A DNA stretch of 22,223 nt from Patescibacteria group bacterium (lineage in GTDB: Bacteria > Patescibacteriota > Minisyncoccia > Phycocordibacterales > Phycocordibacteraceae). Location: assembly GCA_019246385.1 (NCBI GenBank), contig JAFAQP010000070.1, positions 1 through 22,223 on the forward strand, written 5' to 3'. The position numbers were made by a program, and so were the translations under genes. The notes under the pieces are model-generated. The model searched no databases and had not been told where the DNA came from. It saw only the letters and a list, made by a program, of their open reading frames with translations. Each line of letters opens with the position of its first letter. Position 1 is the first letter of the stretch. Positions 1-6,945 of the stretch are shown here, piece after piece.

Positions 1-1
1 G

Positions 2-1189
2 GGACGCACGTATTCACCAGCCGCTCTCGCGTTTTTCAAGGAGTTCTGCGATCACCTGGGTGTTCTTCTGGAAAATGCACGGCTCTATGACGAAATTACA
101 AGGCGCGACCGGGCGAAAGACATGTTTCTCGCTTCGCTGTCCCATGAATTGAGAAACCCGCTCGCTCCTATCCGTAGTTCTCTTGAGCTCATGCGTCTGC
201 GGGGCATACCGCAAGATCTGTCGGAAGACGTAGCGACCGTTGAGCACCAGTTCGGTCACATGACGCGCCTTCTCGGTGATCTTCTGGATGTAACCCGGTA
301 CACTCAGGAAAAGATCATTCTTTCGACTGTACTCCTCGATCCGAAGATCATCATCGAACGCGTTATGACGGCGGCCGCTCCCATCGCACGGGCCGGCGGA
401 GTAGTCCTTGAGCAGTCCTTCCCTCCAGAACAACTATTTATAGAAGCGGATCCGGTACGGCTCGAACAGGCGATAACGAACCTCGTCACGAATGCAATAA
501 AGTTCACTCCTTCGGGCGGTAAAGTGCGGGCGGCGCTCGCGAAAGATGATACGGATGCCCTCATTACGGTCGCTGACACAGGGACCGGCATAGAAAAGGT
601 CGATCTTCCAAACATTTTCGATATGTATTATCAGGGAAACCGTGAAAAGGGACGTCTTAGTTCGGGTTTAGGCATAGGCCTGTATCTCGTCCAAAAAATA
701 GTGGATCTTCACGGCGGCAGGATAGAAGCTCTCAGCAGTGGCTCTGGAAAAGGAAGCACTTTTATCATCCGCATTCCCCTTTCAGAAAAGAGACCGGGCG
801 GAGAAAAAAAGAAGAATGGCGTAACGCATGCCCGAGGTCTTCGGGTGCTCGTCGTTGACGATAACGTCGCAGCAGCTGATTCGCTCGTGAGACTGCTCAA
901 TCTCATTGGCGCGCAAGCAGAAGCGGCATATAGCGGCCGGGATGTCATCAGCCGCACTGACATAGATTCGTTCGATTCGATTGTAATGGACATCGGCATG
1001 CCGGGCCTGAGCGGCTATGAGCTGACCAATATGCTCCGGAAAATGGGTTACGCGAAACAGATAGTCGCCCTGACGGGCTATGGTCTTAAGGAAGACCGTG
1101 AAAAAGCGCTTCGGGAAGGGTTCAGCGCGCACCTTACGAAACCGGTTGGGATAGCGGAACTTCGGGCAGTATTTGAAACCTTATCATAA
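2..1189 (+). CDS. Hybrid sensor histidine kinase with C-terminal receiver (5' partial)
   Basis: The frame is open to the left edge, so the true start lies outside the window. The first ~25 visible residues (ending LGVLLENARLYDE) look like the end of a GAF sensor domain followed by a linker helix. Then come a HisKA H-box (SHELRNPLAP, phosphoacceptor His), an HATPase_c domain with N-box NLVTNAIKFT, G1 DTGTGI and G2 GLGIGLYLV, and a receiver domain (RVLVVDDN acid pair, phosphoacceptor Asp in VMDIGMPG, conserved Thr in ALTGY, Lys in LTKP). No membrane segment is visible. It is expected to autophosphorylate on His and pass phosphate to its own receiver, with an unknown final target, since no partner regulator is in the window. 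It is the only + strand gene and converges with ftsI with no intervening base. The family call is secure; the signal is unknown. Confidence 0.93.
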   Translation, partial: GRTYSPAALAFFKEFCDHLGVLLENARLYDEITRRDRAKDMFLASLSHELRNPLAPIRSSLELMRLRGIPQDLSEDVATVEHQFGHMTRLLGDLLDVTRYTQEKIILSTVLLDPKIIIERVMTAAAPIARAGGVVLEQSFPPEQLFIEADPVRLEQAITNLVTNAIKFTPSGGKVRAALAKDDTDALITVADTGTGIEKVDLPNIFDMYYQGNREKGRLSSGLGIGLYLVQKIVDLHGGRIEALSSGSGKGSTFIIRIPLSEKRPGGEKKKNGVTHARGLRVLVVDDNVAAADSLVRLLNLIGAQAEAAYSGRDVISRTDIDSFDSIVMDIGMPGLSGYELTNMLRKMGYAKQIVALTGYGLKEDREKALREGFSAHLTKPVGIAELRAVFETLS

Positions 1190-2929
1190 CTACTGACTTG
1201 TCGGGGCCCTGTCAGGCGGCACGTGGTAGTAGTTGATAAGAAAATGGACCGTATCGCTGAATGGCTTTGTCCAGGTTTCCGAGGCATACTGGGCGCCTTG
1301 CGGCTCTAAGGCATAGAAAAAAACGATAAAACGCGCGTTATACGCCGGAAAATATCCGAAAAACGAATGCAGATACCTGTCCGGGTAATATTCATGTGTC
1401 GTGGGATCCTCTATCTGAGCGGTTCCCGTCTTTGCGGCAACGGAGTACTCGGGGATTTTTGCTTTGCCGTTCGCCAGCGAATTGTCGACGACGTTCACAA
1501 GCATCCTCGTGACGGTATCCGCCGTTTGCGGCGTTATCGCCTGCCGCGGAGGCGCCCACCCGAGCTTCTTCACAAGGCCGCCGCCGTAATCAAGTTCCAG
1601 GCCTACGTGCGGAGACGGGACCGCTCCATGATCCGCGAGAGTGGCGAGCGCCCGGGTCATCGCGACAGGAGTCAGCGCGATTCCCTGTCCGAAAGAGGCG
1701 GTCGCATATTCGACCTGGCGGGGACTTGAGAGATTAGCGACCAAAGGTGACGCTTCGCCGGGAAGGTCGATTCCTGTTTCTTCTTCAATGCCGTATTTCT
1801 TCAAATAGGAAGTGAAGATAGCGGAACCCATTCTATTTTCGACCCACGCCGCGCCCACATTCAGAGACTGGCTCAGTATCTGCTGCATGGGAATAACGCC
1901 GCGCGCTTTGAGGTCATAGTTGCATATCCTTTTTTTGTCGAGCGTTATGCATCCGGTATCGTTATACGTGGTCGTCGGCGTCACCGCTCCCGAATCGATC
2001 CCTGCCGCCATCGTGAGCGCTTTCACGATCGAACCGAATTCGTAATCATTCTGTACGAGCGGATTTCTGAACGTGTTCGGATCGGCGTCCTTGAAATTAT
2101 TCGGATCGAAAGACGGCGTGGCTGCCATTGCAAGTATCTCTCCCGTAGAAGGATCCATGATTATCGCCCCGGCCGTCTTCGGATGCCACATGTCATTGTA
2201 TTTTTTGAGCTGATCCTCCAGAAAACTCTGGACCGTGGGTTCTATCGAAATGACGAGGTCTGCGCCAGGCGACTGAGAGCCGGTGGAGAGTTCCGCGCGC
2301 AAATTCGTGAAAAGATCGGCGAAGAAATTCACATAGAGTCCGTTCGTAGAATGCGAGAGCGCTTCGTCGTAGTAACGCTCAAGGCCGTACTGGCCGAGAA
2401 GCGTTCGTCCGTCAGGGCCATATGCGAGGAACCCGATAGTCTGTCCCGCGAGGTTACCTCCGGGATAAAACCGCCAGGTCTCCTTAAGCACTTGCACCCC
2501 TTTGATGTTCTCGGCAATCACTTTGTTTCCCACGTCAGCGGGCACCTGCCGTTCTATTTCCGCATATACGACGTCTTTATTCGTCGCCTTGCCCATGAAA
2601 ACTGTTTCATCGAGATCGGGAAAGTATTTCTTGAGAGTACGATACGCGCTCGCGGGATCTTTAAGCAGTTGAGGATTAACCGCAACGGTATCTCCGGAAG
2701 CTATCGACGCGGCGGAAATGAGCGTGCTGTCTTTGGCCGTAAAGAAAATGGAACCGCGATCTATCTGATTCTGGCTTTGTTTTACGTATTCGCTTTCCGC
2801 CTGCGCGCGATATTCTTTTCCGTGCACTACCTGAAGAAAATAGAGGCGAATTATGAAAATAAGGCTGATACCGATGATAAGGGAAGCGATGAGGCGTATG
2901 CGCACTGAAAATCGCGTCCGAGAGCTCAT
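1190..2929 (-). CDS. ftsI: Class B penicillin-binding protein, FtsI/PBP3-like transpeptidase
   Basis: A 579-aa septal peptidoglycan transpeptidase. A short basic cytoplasmic tail and one membrane helix (about 12-33) precede a periplasmic PBP dimerisation domain and a transpeptidase domain. The catalytic motifs are SIVK (Ser300), SLN (355-357) and KTG (500-502). The residues before the catalytic serine read EFGS rather than the usual PGS, a mild variant. It is the last gene of a mraZ-rsmH-ftsL-ftsI cluster, the classical dcw order, which supports ftsI over mrdA; the second class B PBP of the window sits in the mre cluster. No murE, mraY or murG follows. The 33-nt gap to ftsL holds no clear Shine-Dalgarno. 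The stop codon directly abuts the stop of the convergent kinase gene. Confidence 0.9.
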   Translation of the reverse strand: MSSRTRFSVRIRLIASLIIGISLIFIIRLYFLQVVHGKEYRAQAESEYVKQSQNQIDRGSIFFTAKDSTLISAASIASGDTVAVNPQLLKDPASAYRTLKKYFPDLDETVFMGKATNKDVVYAEIERQVPADVGNKVIAENIKGVQVLKETWRFYPGGNLAGQTIGFLAYGPDGRTLLGQYGLERYYDEALSHSTNGLYVNFFADLFTNLRAELSTGSQSPGADLVISIEPTVQSFLEDQLKKYNDMWHPKTAGAIIMDPSTGEILAMAATPSFDPNNFKDADPNTFRNPLVQNDYEFGSIVKALTMAAGIDSGAVTPTTTYNDTGCITLDKKRICNYDLKARGVIPMQQILSQSLNVGAAWVENRMGSAIFTSYLKKYGIEEETGIDLPGEASPLVANLSSPRQVEYATASFGQGIALTPVAMTRALATLADHGAVPSPHVGLELDYGGGLVKKLGWAPPRQAITPQTADTVTRMLVNVVDNSLANGKAKIPEYSVAAKTGTAQIEDPTTHEYYPDRYLHSFFGYFPAYNARFIVFFYALEPQGAQYASETWTKPFSDTVHFLINYYHVPPDRAPTSQ

Positions 2930-2962
2930 TTCACAGATAATCGCCTATTTCCAAAACGAAAG

Positions 2963-3334
2963 CTAGCGAACGTTGCGGATAGAAACCGCGGTATCGCGCT
3001 CCACGAAAATCTGCTTGGGATTTTCCACATATCCTTCTCCTATCGCATACGATTCGGTTATGCCTTCCGTCTTCGCCAGGTACGCGGTTTCGAGTACCGA
3101 CACCCCGGCTTTCGTGGCGGTAATTCTGCTCATGAGTTCTTGGCGATCGGCAACATGGAATATCGACGCGATCACGAAATATACGTACAGAGCCGCAGTA
3201 AGGAAGAACGCAAGCAAAAGGAGTCCGAGGAGACGCCGTTCCCAAGGAAGCGCGTAGGCGAGGACTCCTTTTCTCCCCTTCCGTCGGAACGGCAGAGCGT
3301 TTTGATCTCTCGATGTGGAGACATTCCTTCTCAT
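2963..3334 (-). CDS. ftsL: FtsL-like division protein (small bitopic membrane protein)
   Basis: A 123-aa protein with a basic cytoplasmic N-terminus (about 1-34), one strong hydrophobic helix (about 35-58) and an extracytoplasmic part that begins with a likely helical or coiled-coil stretch. FtsL is poorly conserved in sequence, so the call rests on topology, size and position: it lies exactly between rsmH and ftsI and overlaps the rsmH stop by 4 nt (ATGA). In known systems FtsL forms a complex with FtsB and FtsQ that activates FtsW/FtsI at the septum. An alternative is an unrelated small membrane protein, but the location makes this less likely. Confidence 0.7.
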   Translation of the reverse strand: MRRNVSTSRDQNALPFRRKGRKGVLAYALPWERRLLGLLLLAFFLTAALYVYFVIASIFHVADRQELMSRITATKAGVSVLETAYLAKTEGITESYAIGEGYVENPKQIFVERDTAVSIRNVR

Positions 3335-4242
3335 GTTTTTTCGTTAGTACGCTTATTGAAAATCCTCAGCTTGGCGCTTCGCGCTCGGGGATTTGCGCTG
3401 CGCTCTTCCTGGCTGGGAACGATCGGTTTTTTAGTGATGCGTTTCCCCCTTCCGCTGTCTTCCGCAGCGCGGAACACGCGCTTCACTATGCGGTCTTCAA
3501 GGCTATGGAAAGAGATGACAGCGAGCCTGCCGCCCGGGGAAAGCAGATCAAGAGCGTCTCCCAGGGCTTCGGTGAGCGCGTTCAGTTCGTCGTTGACCGC
3601 GATACGGAGAGCTTGGAACGTACGCGTAGCCGGATGAAGGCGGCTTCGGCGATAAAAGCCCGGGACCGCTCCCGCGATTATTTCGGCGAGAAAATCCGCC
3701 GTATCGATTTCTTTTTCTTTTCTGGTCTCGACTATGGCGCGCGCGATGCGCCCCGAAAACCGCTCTTCCCCGTATTCCCGGATTATTTTGGCGATTTCAT
3801 CTTCGTCCCAGTCGGCTATTATGTCTTTTGCCGTCAAAGTTTGCGTGCGCTCGCTTAATGTCATGAGCAGCGGATCATTACTTTTGAATGAAAAGCCTTT
3901 TCCTGCCGTCAATTGTTCCGTATGCCAGCCAAGGTCGAAAAGTATCCCTTCTGCTGAATCAATGCCGGCTTCGTGAGCGATCGTTTTCAGATTGCGGAAA
4001 TTTCCCTGTACGAAAATAAGTTTTGCTTCCGAATCTTTGAGCCGTTCTTTCGAACGCGCTATAGATTTCTCGTCCGCATCGATGCAAAGGAGCGTTCCTT
4101 TTGCGCCTATTCTCTCAGCTATTTCTTTCGCGTGACCGCCTGTCCCGACGGTTGCGTCTACTGCCGTATTGCCCGGAGCCAATGAAAGGCCGCCCACGGT
4201 TTCCGTCAGAAGTACTGTCGCGTGTTTTTTGTTTCCCTTCAT
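3331..4242 (-). CDS. rsmH: 16S rRNA (cytosine-1402-N4)-methyltransferase
   Basis: A 303-aa SAM-dependent methyltransferase that modifies C1402 in the ribosomal P site. Visible family motifs are HATVLLTETV at the start, the SAM loop DATVGTGGHAKEI (about 29-41), FDLGWHTEQL, the RTFQALRIAVNDEL segment and ISFHSLEDRIVK near the end. The frame is open 30 codons further upstream, but that extension would run into mraZ and is low-complexity Arg/Ser. The ATG at 4242, one base after the mraZ stop, gives the standard N-terminus and length. The 3' end overlaps ftsL by 4 nt, so translation is probably coupled. Confidence 0.95.
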   Translation of the reverse strand: MKGNKKHATVLLTETVGGLSLAPGNTAVDATVGTGGHAKEIAERIGAKGTLLCIDADEKSIARSKERLKDSEAKLIFVQGNFRNLKTIAHEAGIDSAEGILFDLGWHTEQLTAGKGFSFKSNDPLLMTLSERTQTLTAKDIIADWDEDEIAKIIREYGEERFSGRIARAIVETRKEKEIDTADFLAEIIAGAVPGFYRRSRLHPATRTFQALRIAVNDELNALTEALGDALDLLSPGGRLAVISFHSLEDRIVKRVFRAAEDSGRGKRITKKPIVPSQEERSANPRARSAKLRIFNKRTNEKT

Positions 4243-4243
4243 A

Positions 4244-4678
4244 TCAAATGACGCCGATCTCGCCGAGCTTCGTCGCGATCTGGTCCGCTTTCGATTCGAT
4301 ATCGCGCTTGTACGCTTCCCAGCGTTTCGCATCCCATATTTCGACCCGGTCGTTCACTCCCGCGAGAACGACGTCTGTCTTGAGTCCGGCGAAGTTTTTC
4401 AAAAAATCGGGAATGAGTATGCGGCCGGCGGAGTCGATATCCGCTTCCACGGCACCCGAAAGCATAAAGCGGTTGAATCCGCGCGTATCGGTGGAGCCAA
4501 TTGACAGGTCGGCGAACTTTTCTGAAAGCTTTTTCCACGCAGGAGCTGAAAAAATGAAAAGACATTGGTCGAGACCCCGGGTCAAAATTATGTTTTTACC
4601 GAGTTCCTTGCGGAATTTCGCTGGCAACGAAAGGCGCTTTTTTGGATCGAGCGTGTGCGAATATTCGCCGATTAACAT
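4244..4678 (-). CDS. mraZ: Transcriptional regulator MraZ
   Basis: A 144-aa protein with two SpoVT/AbrB-like repeats: the first near MLIGEYSHTLDPKKRLSLP, the second around VEADIDSAGRILIP, each carrying the family D-x-x-(G/K)-R core. MraZ is a ring-forming DNA-binding protein that represses its own dcw operon by binding phased TGGG-type repeats. Two such boxes lie immediately upstream of this start (see separate entry). The frame extends 29 codons upstream, but the ATG at 4678 restores the conserved N-terminus, and the extension would cover the promoter. It is the first gene of the mraZ-rsmH-ftsL-ftsI transcript. Confidence 0.95.
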   Translation of the reverse strand: MLIGEYSHTLDPKKRLSLPAKFRKELGKNIILTRGLDQCLFIFSAPAWKKLSEKFADLSIGSTDTRGFNRFMLSGAVEADIDSAGRILIPDFLKNFAGLKTDVVLAGVNDRVEIWDAKRWEAYKRDIESKADQIATKLGEIGVI

Positions 4679-4679
4679 A

Positions 4680-4694
4680 TCCCACTTTTTCCCA
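4680..4694 (-). promoter_or_regulatory. Putative MraZ operator: two TGGGA boxes, 10-bp phase
   Basis: On the - strand TGGGA-AAAAG-TGGGA ends one base before the mraZ ATG. MraZ operators are direct TGGG repeats separated by 5-6 nt, and in mollicutes AAAGTGG; both descriptions fit. The boxes lie between the likely -10 and the start codon, so bound MraZ could block transcription or hide the start region. A further TGGGA occurs at 4721-4725, outside the phase. Confidence 0.6.
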
Positions 4695-4704
4695 CTACAT
4701 TGAT

Positions 4705-4710
4705 AGTATA
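4705..4710 (-). promoter_or_regulatory. Probable -10 element of the mraZ operon promoter
   Basis: The 111-nt gap between lysK and mraZ contains TCATATACT on the - strand, with TATACT as a good -10 hexamer 26 nt before the mraZ ATG. No convincing -35 hexamer lies 16-18 nt upstream; the sequence there is the G-rich inverted repeat CCCAC-AGG-GTGGG (4722-4734). That may be a protein-binding site for an activator-dependent promoter. The same nonamer TCATATACT recurs upstream of murI. Confidence 0.4.
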
Positions 4711-4736
4711 TGACACCCTCTCCCACCCTGTGGGTT

Positions 4737-4745
4737 TTATCCACA
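4737..4745 (+). promoter_or_regulatory. DnaA-box-like nonamer upstream of mraZ
   Basis: The sequence TTATCCACA matches the strict DnaA-box consensus TTATNCACA on the + strand. It lies 58 nt upstream of the mraZ ATG, next to the CCCAC/GTGGG inverted repeat. A single box is not an origin. It could couple division-gene expression to DnaA, or be chance. Confidence 0.35.
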
Positions 4746-4789
4746 CATTGAAAAGTCCGCCTCACAAAGAGGGCTGGCGAAGCGAAAGG

Positions 4790-6385
4790 CTAGCGGCTTA
4801 CCTCATCCAAACGATGCAAGACAAACTCTCGCGGCAATATGCCCAAAAACCAGCCTGCTTTGGGACCGGAAGGCTTCCCTAAAAAAGAAAGGTACAGGGC
4901 CCCGAAGAATTCCTGAGCCGAAAGCGGCGACGCCTGGCGTATTTCGTGAAGAAGTGCGTGAAAATCGCTTCCGGTCAAATCTTGGTTCGACCGCAAAGCT
5001 TCTCTCACTTCCCCGAGAGCCTTTTTCTGAGCTTCAGATAGATTTTTTGCGGATTCAGGCACTCCATCTTCCGCAAGGGTGAATTTGTACTCTTCGTCAG
5101 CTGCTTTTTCAAGCCACCGCCTCGCATATTCGGCGCGCAAATCCCCTTCCTCAATATCTTTTTCGGTCAATGGCGCTCCTTTCATCTTCTCTATTTCTTG
5201 CCTGAGATTCAAGTGCGGCATTTGGACAGCAAACGCGACCTGCGAAAACCTGGGTAGGAATCTTTTTGCTTCGGGAAGTTCCGCGCGTTCGCGGACGGCG
5301 TGAATGTATTCAAAAAGTCTCGAATCGTCGTCGCGCACGCCTTCCCAATATTTCGCCGCAAGGCGATCATACTGATCGAAGAGAAGCGGTATGGTATCGC
5401 CTTTCGGATCGAAGTTTATCTGCTGATTGATATCCTTCCCAAAAAGGGCAAGGCGGAAGATACGCGGCGGAACGAGCGTAACGACATCTCGCGCCGAGGA
5501 ACCTTGCCCGCGCGAAGAAGACATTCTTTTTCCGCCGACCAGAAAAAACTCATTTGCGACGCCGAACGGCTCAGGATAATCGAACACCTCGGTAGTGATG
5601 CGCTTGCCCACGTCGCGCGAACCTCCTTTGGTAAAGTGATCCTTCCCGCCGCCTTCGATATCGACTCCGAGAACGAACCATTTCGCGGGCCAGTCCACTT
5701 TCCAGTGAAGTTTGGCATTGCCGTCAAACGGAGAAATTCTTCCGGAATGCTCGCATCCTTCAGCCCAGGCGACCAAGCGGGGCTCGCAGGCATAGGCAAC
5801 CGTCTCCCCGTCAAAATCAAATGCGCGGGTGGTTCCCATTTTTCCGCAGTTCTCGCATATGACGGTAACCGGTAGCCAGTCGCCTGGACGCTTCGCGCCC
5901 GATACTTCTTCATATATTTTTCGAACGGTTGCCGCTTTCTCAAGCGCATGCCGTATCGCTCCGTTCATCTGGCCCGAAAAGTACAGCTCGCTCGCGCGAT
6001 AGAGCAGAGGGGCGAAGCCCGCTTCGTGTATCGCGGCAATGTAATCTTCGGCGAAATACTCGGCAAAATTCTTTGCTGTGCCGTCCGGAGCAGGAACGGC
6101 GAACAAGGGCTTTCCCATTTCCTTCGCGTATTTTTCCTGATCGAGATAGCTCGGCAACCCGTCCATCGGGTCCATATCGTTTATTTCATACCGAAACTCG
6201 TGAGGGATCTTCGCTTCCTCCAGTCGCTCCGATATCGCAGCGTGGAGTCCCAGGGCGCGCATAGAGCCCACGTGTACGCGGCCGGACGCCGTTTTTTCGT
6301 CCCGTATGAGAAGCCTTTCCTTGTTGCGTATCTTCTCGGCAAGCGAAGTTTCTATCTGTCCGAATACGCGATCAAGCCAAAACAT
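4790..6385 (-). CDS. lysK: Lysyl-tRNA synthetase, class I (archaeal type)
   Basis: A 531-aa class I LysRS that charges tRNA-Lys. It is recognised by the HIGH-like ASGRVHVGS (about 33-41), the KMSKS-like KRMSSSRGQG (about 286-295) and Cys residues of a probable zinc site (CENC at 177-180, plus Cys200 and Cys211), followed by the alpha-helical cage domain. Most bacteria use the unrelated class II LysS; the class I form occurs in archaea, spirochaetes, alphaproteobacteria and many candidate-phyla bacteria. The gene starts 27 nt after the greA stop. The upstream gap has TAGAAT 6 nt before the ATG but no good -35, so read-through from greA is likely. No clear terminator follows. Confidence 0.95.
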   Translation of the reverse strand: MFWLDRVFGQIETSLAEKIRNKERLLIRDEKTASGRVHVGSMRALGLHAAISERLEEAKIPHEFRYEINDMDPMDGLPSYLDQEKYAKEMGKPLFAVPAPDGTAKNFAEYFAEDYIAAIHEAGFAPLLYRASELYFSGQMNGAIRHALEKAATVRKIYEEVSGAKRPGDWLPVTVICENCGKMGTTRAFDFDGETVAYACEPRLVAWAEGCEHSGRISPFDGNAKLHWKVDWPAKWFVLGVDIEGGGKDHFTKGGSRDVGKRITTEVFDYPEPFGVANEFFLVGGKRMSSSRGQGSSARDVVTLVPPRIFRLALFGKDINQQINFDPKGDTIPLLFDQYDRLAAKYWEGVRDDDSRLFEYIHAVRERAELPEAKRFLPRFSQVAFAVQMPHLNLRQEIEKMKGAPLTEKDIEEGDLRAEYARRWLEKAADEEYKFTLAEDGVPESAKNLSEAQKKALGEVREALRSNQDLTGSDFHALLHEIRQASPLSAQEFFGALYLSFLGKPSGPKAGWFLGILPREFVLHRLDEVSR

Positions 6386-6412
6386 CCGCTCATTCTATCC
6401 TCAAATCCAAAA

Positions 6413-6901
6413 CTAACCTATCGCTATGATGGTGTATTCTTGGCGGCCGTTCGGCGTAGTGAATGTGAACGTGTCGCCCTTCTTTTTGTTGAGCATTGCG
6501 TCTCCCAAAGGAGAAAGATGCGAAATCTTATGTTCGCGCATATCCGCTTCCTCGCTCCCCACAATAGTGTACGTGTGGTCGCTTTTATCTCCCTTCTTGC
6601 GAATGGTGACCGTCGAACCGAAACCGACGGTGTCTTTCTTCTTTTCTGAAACGATGACGGCAGATTTGACGATATGCTCAAGGCGGCGTATCCGCTCTTC
6701 CGTGGCTGCCTGCAATTCCCGGGCGGCCTGATATTCCGCGTTTTCGGACAGATCGCCCAAAGAACGCGCATATTCGAGGCTTTCGGCGATCTCTTTGCGG
6801 ACGACCGTCGTCAGGCGCTCTAATTCCGCTTTCAGTTCATCGAATTTCTCCTGCGAAAGAAGATTCTCATCTGATTGCGCTATCTTCCCCCGTGTCTTCA
6901 T
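6413..6901 (-). CDS. greA: Transcript cleavage factor GreA
   Basis: A 162-aa GreA. It binds the RNA-polymerase secondary channel and stimulates cleavage of backtracked RNA. The N-terminal coiled coil carries DLSENAEY (50-57), whose acidic tip residues Asp50 and Glu53 act in cleavage. The C-terminal FKBP-like domain includes SPLGDAML. It is about ten residues longer at the N-terminus than the usual form, but the ATG at 6901 sits 9 nt after a good -10 element. It is followed by lysK after 27 nt. Confidence 0.95.
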   Translation of the reverse strand: MKTRGKIAQSDENLLSQEKFDELKAELERLTTVVRKEIAESLEYARSLGDLSENAEYQAARELQAATEERIRRLEHIVKSAVIVSEKKKDTVGFGSTVTIRKKGDKSDHTYTIVGSEEADMREHKISHLSPLGDAMLNKKKGDTFTFTTPNGRQEYTIIAIG

Positions 6902-6910
6902 CAGTTCCCT

Positions 6911-6938
6911 ATTGTATGCGAGCGCTTCATTTCGTCAA
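6911..6938 (-). promoter_or_regulatory. greA promoter, nearly leaderless
   Basis: On the - strand TTGACG (6933-6938), a 16-nt spacer and TACAAT (6911-6916) match five of six bases at both sigma-70-type hexamers. Only 9 nt separate the -10 from the greA ATG, so the transcript would begin at or just before the start codon. AGGGA lies within those 9 nt and could act as a Shine-Dalgarno only if transcription begins unusually early. The -35 lies just past the mrdA stop codon. Confidence 0.65.
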
Positions 6939-6945
6939 ATCGGTA

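Noticed and set aside
2183..2908. + strand open frame of 241 codons antisense to ftsI
   Set aside because: No motif, atypical composition, and it lies wholly inside the conserved PBP gene.
4737..4745. Replication origin suggested by the DnaA box
   Set aside because: Only a single box, with no cluster, no AT-rich unwinding region and no dnaA/dnaN nearby.
4750..4789. Possible terminator after lysK (CCTC-TTTGT-GAGG followed by CTTTTC on the - strand)
   Set aside because: Only a 4-bp stem and a broken T-run; too weak to call.
5948..6649. + strand open frame of 233 codons across lysK and greA
   Set aside because: It spans two certain genes on the opposite strand and has no domain signature.
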